From UBA7239 sp964509075 (GTDB taxonomy: Bacteria > Pseudomonadota > Gammaproteobacteria > Pseudomonadales > UBA7239), in contig CAZDWC010000004.1 of NCBI GenBank assembly GCA_964509075.1, positions 1 through 64,000 on the forward strand: a DNA stretch of 64,000 nt, given 5' to 3'. The position numbers and the translations under genes are program-made. Shown here piece by piece: positions 61,358-64,000 of the stretch (position 1 is the stretch's first letter; each line of letters opens with the position of its first letter). The notes beneath the pieces are model-generated. The model did not search any database. It had not been told where the DNA came from and saw only the letters and a program-made list of their open reading frames with translations.

Positions 61358-62098
61358 ATGCCACTGTTCGCCCTTTCTCTTATCCTGCAGGTAGCGTTTG
61401 TCCTGCATATCGTCAAAACCGGACGCAATACCACCTGGATCTGGATCGTGGTGATGTTGCCCTTCGCCGGCGCCGTGGCTTACCTGATTGTGGAACTGCT
61501 GCCGGAATTGCTGGGTACGCGCAGCGGGCGCAAAGCCATCCGCAAGGTGGACAGCGTGATCAATCCGGATCGCACACTGAAACAGGCGGCCAATCAGTAC
61601 GCCGTGGCCGATACTGTTGAGAACTCGCGCCGACTGGCTGAAGAATGCCTGGACAAACAGCGATTTGACGAAGCGCAATCACTGTATGAAAAATGCCTGA
61701 AAGGCCTCTATGAACACGATGCCGTTTTGCTGCACGGCCTGGCGCGTGCGCAATACGGAAGTGGCAATTTTGCCGATGTTATCCACACGCTGGACAGACT
61801 CAAACAGCACAATCCGGATTATCGCGATGCCGATGCACACTTGTTGTATGCAAAGGCAATGGATGCACAAAACAAATATCAGGAAGCGCTGCATGAATAC
61901 GAAGTGCTGGCACGTTATTACCCGGGCCCGGAGGCCAAGTGTCGCTATGCCTTGTTACTGCAAAAACAGGGCCGGGAAAAAGATGCCGCCGCATTATTTC
62001 ATGAAGTAGTCACAGCGGCCAAACACAGCGGCAGGCACTACCGGGAACTGCACAAAGAGTGGATCGACATGGCAAAGAAAAATACGTCCTCTTCCTGA
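61358..62098 (+). CDS. Membrane-anchored tetratricopeptide protein with PLDc_N domain
   Basis: 246 residues. The first ~55 form two TM helices (FALSLILQVAFVLHIVKTGR, then WIWIVVMLPFAGAVAYLIVE), the PLDc_N module found at the start of cardiolipin synthases. The rest is TPR-like helices (~85-235; RRLAEECLDKQRFDEAQSLY, LARAQYGSGNFADVIHTLD, YQEALHEYEVLARYYPG) facing the cytoplasm. No catalytic phospholipase motif is present. It is probably a scaffold for protein-protein contacts. ATG 61358 opens with the TM helix; an in-frame earlier start (61304) adds no conserved residues. Confidence 0.75.
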   Translation: MPLFALSLILQVAFVLHIVKTGRNTTWIWIVVMLPFAGAVAYLIVELLPELLGTRSGRKAIRKVDSVINPDRTLKQAANQYAVADTVENSRRLAEECLDKQRFDEAQSLYEKCLKGLYEHDAVLLHGLARAQYGSGNFADVIHTLDRLKQHNPDYRDADAHLLYAKAMDAQNKYQEALHEYEVLARYYPGPEAKCRYALLLQKQGREKDAAALFHEVVTAAKHSGRHYRELHKEWIDMAKKNTSSS

Positions 62099-63070
62099 TT
62101 AGTCGTTCATGACCAGCACACATTTTTCTGCGCAGCCTTTTTCTACCGCACGATAGGCCTGCAAACCATCACGCAATGCATATTCAGCAAGCGCCGTTGA
62201 AACTTTCAGGCCGCTCTCGTCAAACAATATGCGCAACTTATCCAGCATCTGCGCGCATGCCGGCAGCTCATGCAGCAGTGAATTAACACCAACCAGATTG
62301 CCGCCCTTGCGGTAAAAATCCAGCAGCGGGAATGAATCCATACCTGTAGCAGGTGCCGCAATTACCACGACAGCGCCATGTATCGCCACGGCGGAAACCG
62401 CCAGAGACAACTGCAAGCCAGTTGTGTCGAATACAACATCTGCTCCAGCAGGAAAATATTGCCCAACGCTGTCTGTAACGCGCTTGTTTTCTTCGATTAA
62501 AACCGTATTGATGCCTTGCTGTTGCAACGTTACCTGCTGTTGCGGTTTGCGCACAGCGGCAAGAATTCTGGCGCCGCGCAGTGCTGCTATCGCCATTGCT
62601 GCGTGACCCACAGCACCTGCAGCACCGATGACAAGAAGATTGGTGCCGTTTTTGACGGCGCTGCGTTCCATAGCTTCCAGCGCAGTGATATAGGGCACGC
62701 CAACACTCGCTGCCTGCACAAAAGACAATGTATCCGGCTTCAATGACAAACCGGCAACGGGAAACGTGAGGTATCGGGCATGCGAGCCATCGCGCGTGAA
62801 GCCGACGCCTTTGCCGCTGCCCCACACCGATTTGCCCTTCCACATCGCCGGCCCTTCGATGACGGTACCGGCAAAATCACGGCCGGGAATGCGCGGTAAG
62901 CTTGTGTATGGAAATCGCCCCAGTATGTTTTTGACATCACTGGGATTGATACCTGCTGCCTCAATTTTAATGAGCACTTCATCTGCAGCCGGCCGGGGAA
63001 CTTCCACATGGCGCAACTGCAGCGCATCCAGTGAACCGGTGCGATCGAACTGTAATGCCTGCATGTTCAT
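62099..63070 (-). CDS. Zinc-independent MDR-family quinone/enone oxidoreductase
   Basis: 323 residues. The GroES-like N-domain (VLIKIEAAGINPSDVKNILG, FPYTSLPRIPGRDFAGTVIEG) is followed by a Rossmann NADPH domain with VIGAAGAVGHAAMAIAALRG (~150) and DVVFDTTGLQLSL. No zinc-binding Cys cluster is seen, so it belongs to the quinone-oxidoreductase branch of medium-chain dehydrogenases. The substrate is unknown. It is followed upstream (18 bases) by doxX on the same strand, and the pirin gene precedes both; together they look like a redox-stress operon. Confidence 0.88.
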   Translation of the reverse strand: MNMQALQFDRTGSLDALQLRHVEVPRPAADEVLIKIEAAGINPSDVKNILGRFPYTSLPRIPGRDFAGTVIEGPAMWKGKSVWGSGKGVGFTRDGSHARYLTFPVAGLSLKPDTLSFVQAASVGVPYITALEAMERSAVKNGTNLLVIGAAGAVGHAAMAIAALRGARILAAVRKPQQQVTLQQQGINTVLIEENKRVTDSVGQYFPAGADVVFDTTGLQLSLAVSAVAIHGAVVVIAAPATGMDSFPLLDFYRKGGNLVGVNSLLHELPACAQMLDKLRILFDESGLKVSTALAEYALRDGLQAYRAVEKGCAEKCVLVMND

Positions 63071-63088
63071 GCGGTTACCTCGAAAATC

Positions 63089-63517
63089 TCAATGTACGAT
63101 TTTGGCATCGAATGCAAAACGTCCGCCACCCGAAACCAGTAGCGACAGTGATGCCACCAGCAACACGAATCCGTATTCAAAGCCGTTGTTGGCCATAAAG
63201 AAACCGTTGCCGATGTGAACAGTGAAAATGGCCACCAGCATCGTAAAGGCTGTCAGCGCAGCTGCAGGACGCGTCAACAATCCCAGTACCAGCGCAAGGC
63301 CGCCAAAAAATTCCGCAGAGCCAGACAAAACCGCCATCAACATACCCGGATGCAAGCCGATGGAATCCATCCACTGTCCTGTGCCTGCAAGACCATAACC
63401 ACCAAACCAGCCAAATAATTTTTGCGCACCGTGCGGCATCAATGTCAGCCCTGTACCCACACGCAAAATCAGCGGTGCTAACGCGTTGTCTGTCTTCAAA
63501 ATGGCAGAAATATTCAT
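63089..63517 (-). CDS. DoxX-family membrane protein
   Basis: 142 residues with four TM helices. The family pattern is LILRVGTGLTLMPHGAQKLFGWFGG (~17-41), then GLHPGMLMAVLSGSAEFFGGLALVLGLLTR and AALTAFTMLVAIFTVH. DoxX/SURF4-like proteins are associated with thiosulfate or redox metabolism, but this branch is uncharacterised. Between pirin and the MDR reductase on the same strand. Confidence 0.9.
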   Translation of the reverse strand: MNISAILKTDNALAPLILRVGTGLTLMPHGAQKLFGWFGGYGLAGTGQWMDSIGLHPGMLMAVLSGSAEFFGGLALVLGLLTRPAAALTAFTMLVAIFTVHIGNGFFMANNGFEYGFVLLVASLSLLVSGGGRFAFDAKIVH

Positions 63518-63547
63518 AATGTTTTCCTCTTCGATAAAGGGTTGGTA

Positions 63548-64000
63548 TTACTCAAATTGAGAAAAGCGACCGTTGCGGTAATCGTCGATGGCCTGACGAA
63601 TTTCCTCTTCCGTGTTCATCACGAACGGACCGTGTTGCACGATGGGCTCACCGAGTGGCGTGCCCGCAAGCAACAAAAGACGCACACCGATTTCGCTCGC
63701 CGTGAGTGTCGCCTGTTCGCCGCCGCCCAAACGCACCAGTTGGCCGCGCTGTACCGCCGGCGTGCTGGCCAGCCGGCCTTCGTATACATAAGCCAGCAAA
63801 GTATCCGCGGCGGGCAATGTCAGCGTGAGACTGCGATTGGCGGGCAGATGCAAATCCAGCGCGCGGGCATTGGCGCTCATCGCCGGGATCGGGCTGGTAA
63901 TCGTTTGCCCTTCCAGGATCCAGCTGCCGCCAAACACGCGTGCAACACCGCCTTCTGCCAAAGCAAGCGCCGGGATATCGCTGCCTTCGGCCTGACGGTA
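63548..64000 (-). CDS. Pirin family protein (5' part outside window)
   Basis: C-terminal ~150 residues of a pirin. The visible end includes LAEGGVARVFGGSWILEGQT, LHLPANRSLTLTLPAADTLLAYVYEG and GTPLGEPIVQHGPFVMNTEEEI, the conserved C-terminal cupin and tail. The frame stays open to base 64000 and begins YRQAEGSDIPALAL, so the N-terminal cupin with the metal ligands is upstream. Pirins are cupins with quercetinase or redox-sensor roles. Likely first gene of pirin-doxX-MDR. Confidence 0.93.
   Translation of the reverse strand, partial: YRQAEGSDIPALALAEGGVARVFGGSWILEGQTITSPIPAMSANARALDLHLPANRSLTLTLPAADTLLAYVYEGRLASTPAVQRGQLVRLGGGEQATLTASEIGVRLLLLAGTPLGEPIVQHGPFVMNTEEEIRQAIDDYRNGRFSQFE

Noticed and set aside
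60986..61678. 230-codon version of the DUF465 gene
   Set aside because: The extra 166 codons have no similarity and overlap the TPR gene on the other strand.
1..64000. tRNA or rRNA genes
   Set aside because: No T-loop (GGTTCGA-type) with matching acceptor stem and no rRNA core sequence was noticed in the gaps; a tRNA scan was not possible here.

Overview
The window looks like a contiguous piece of a gammaproteobacterial chromosome, probably from the broad Pseudomonas/Cellvibrio/Spongiibacter part of the class. The reasons are the pilA/pilBCD-coaE block, the secA-argJ-Nudix order, rppH-ptsP, lptM-lysA, a pst-phoU operon with a clear Pho box, a CrcZ-like small RNA behind a sigma-54 promoter, and a Pseudomonas-type (zinc-free) HemB. 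The genus cannot be fixed from sequence alone. Coding density is high. I found no rRNA, tRNA, insertion sequence, prophage or CRISPR array. || Layout: 1-1.2 kb holds the 5' part of carA and its leader. 1.2-7.6 kb is a relatively AT-rich, probably transferred surface-glycan region (GT2, a methyltransferase-GT2 fusion and two large GT-C-like membrane proteins). 7.6-13.8 kb is the type IV pilus block (pilA, pilBCD), coaE and a TfpZ-like pilin accessory protein. 13.8-21.7 kb is housekeeping: Nudix/ThiE-like fusion, argJ, secA, rpsF-rpsR-rplI and dnaB. 21.7-27.3 kb has a Spy-like periplasmic protein, an F420-type oxidoreductase, an SDR, thiE, hemL and hemB. 27.3-34.8 kb is a seven-gene, translationally coupled minus-strand operon for sugar-amine transfer, lipid-linked glycan handling and sulfation. 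34.8-46.7 kb is mfd, hslVU, a SulP transporter with a small lipoprotein, a GT87-like protein, ptsP and rppH. 46.7-47.1 kb carries the CrcZ-like RNA. 47.1-49.8 kb is a GST, lptM-lysA and an EVE protein. 49.8-57.1 kb is phosphate uptake: phoU-pstBACS and a divergent DUF47-pit pair. 57.2-64 kb is a KstD-like flavoprotein, a small lipoprotein, a lambda-P-like/triple-DnaT pair, a DUF465 protein, a TPR protein, an MDR reductase, DoxX and a truncated pirin. || How genes work together: the operon at 27.3-34.8 kb combines a WecE/ArnB-type transaminase, an ArnC-type GT2, a flippase-like membrane protein and a GT-C protein. These are the same four kinds of activity used in Arn-type lipid-carrier modification, but here joined by a WbqC-like protein and two sulfotransferases. 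It is the best candidate for an undescribed system. The CrcZ-like RNA suggests Hfq/Crc-type catabolite control. The pst and pit genes give high- and low-affinity phosphate uptake side by side. The DnaT-like and lambda-P-like proteins look like a domesticated loader for the DnaB encoded at 20.2 kb.
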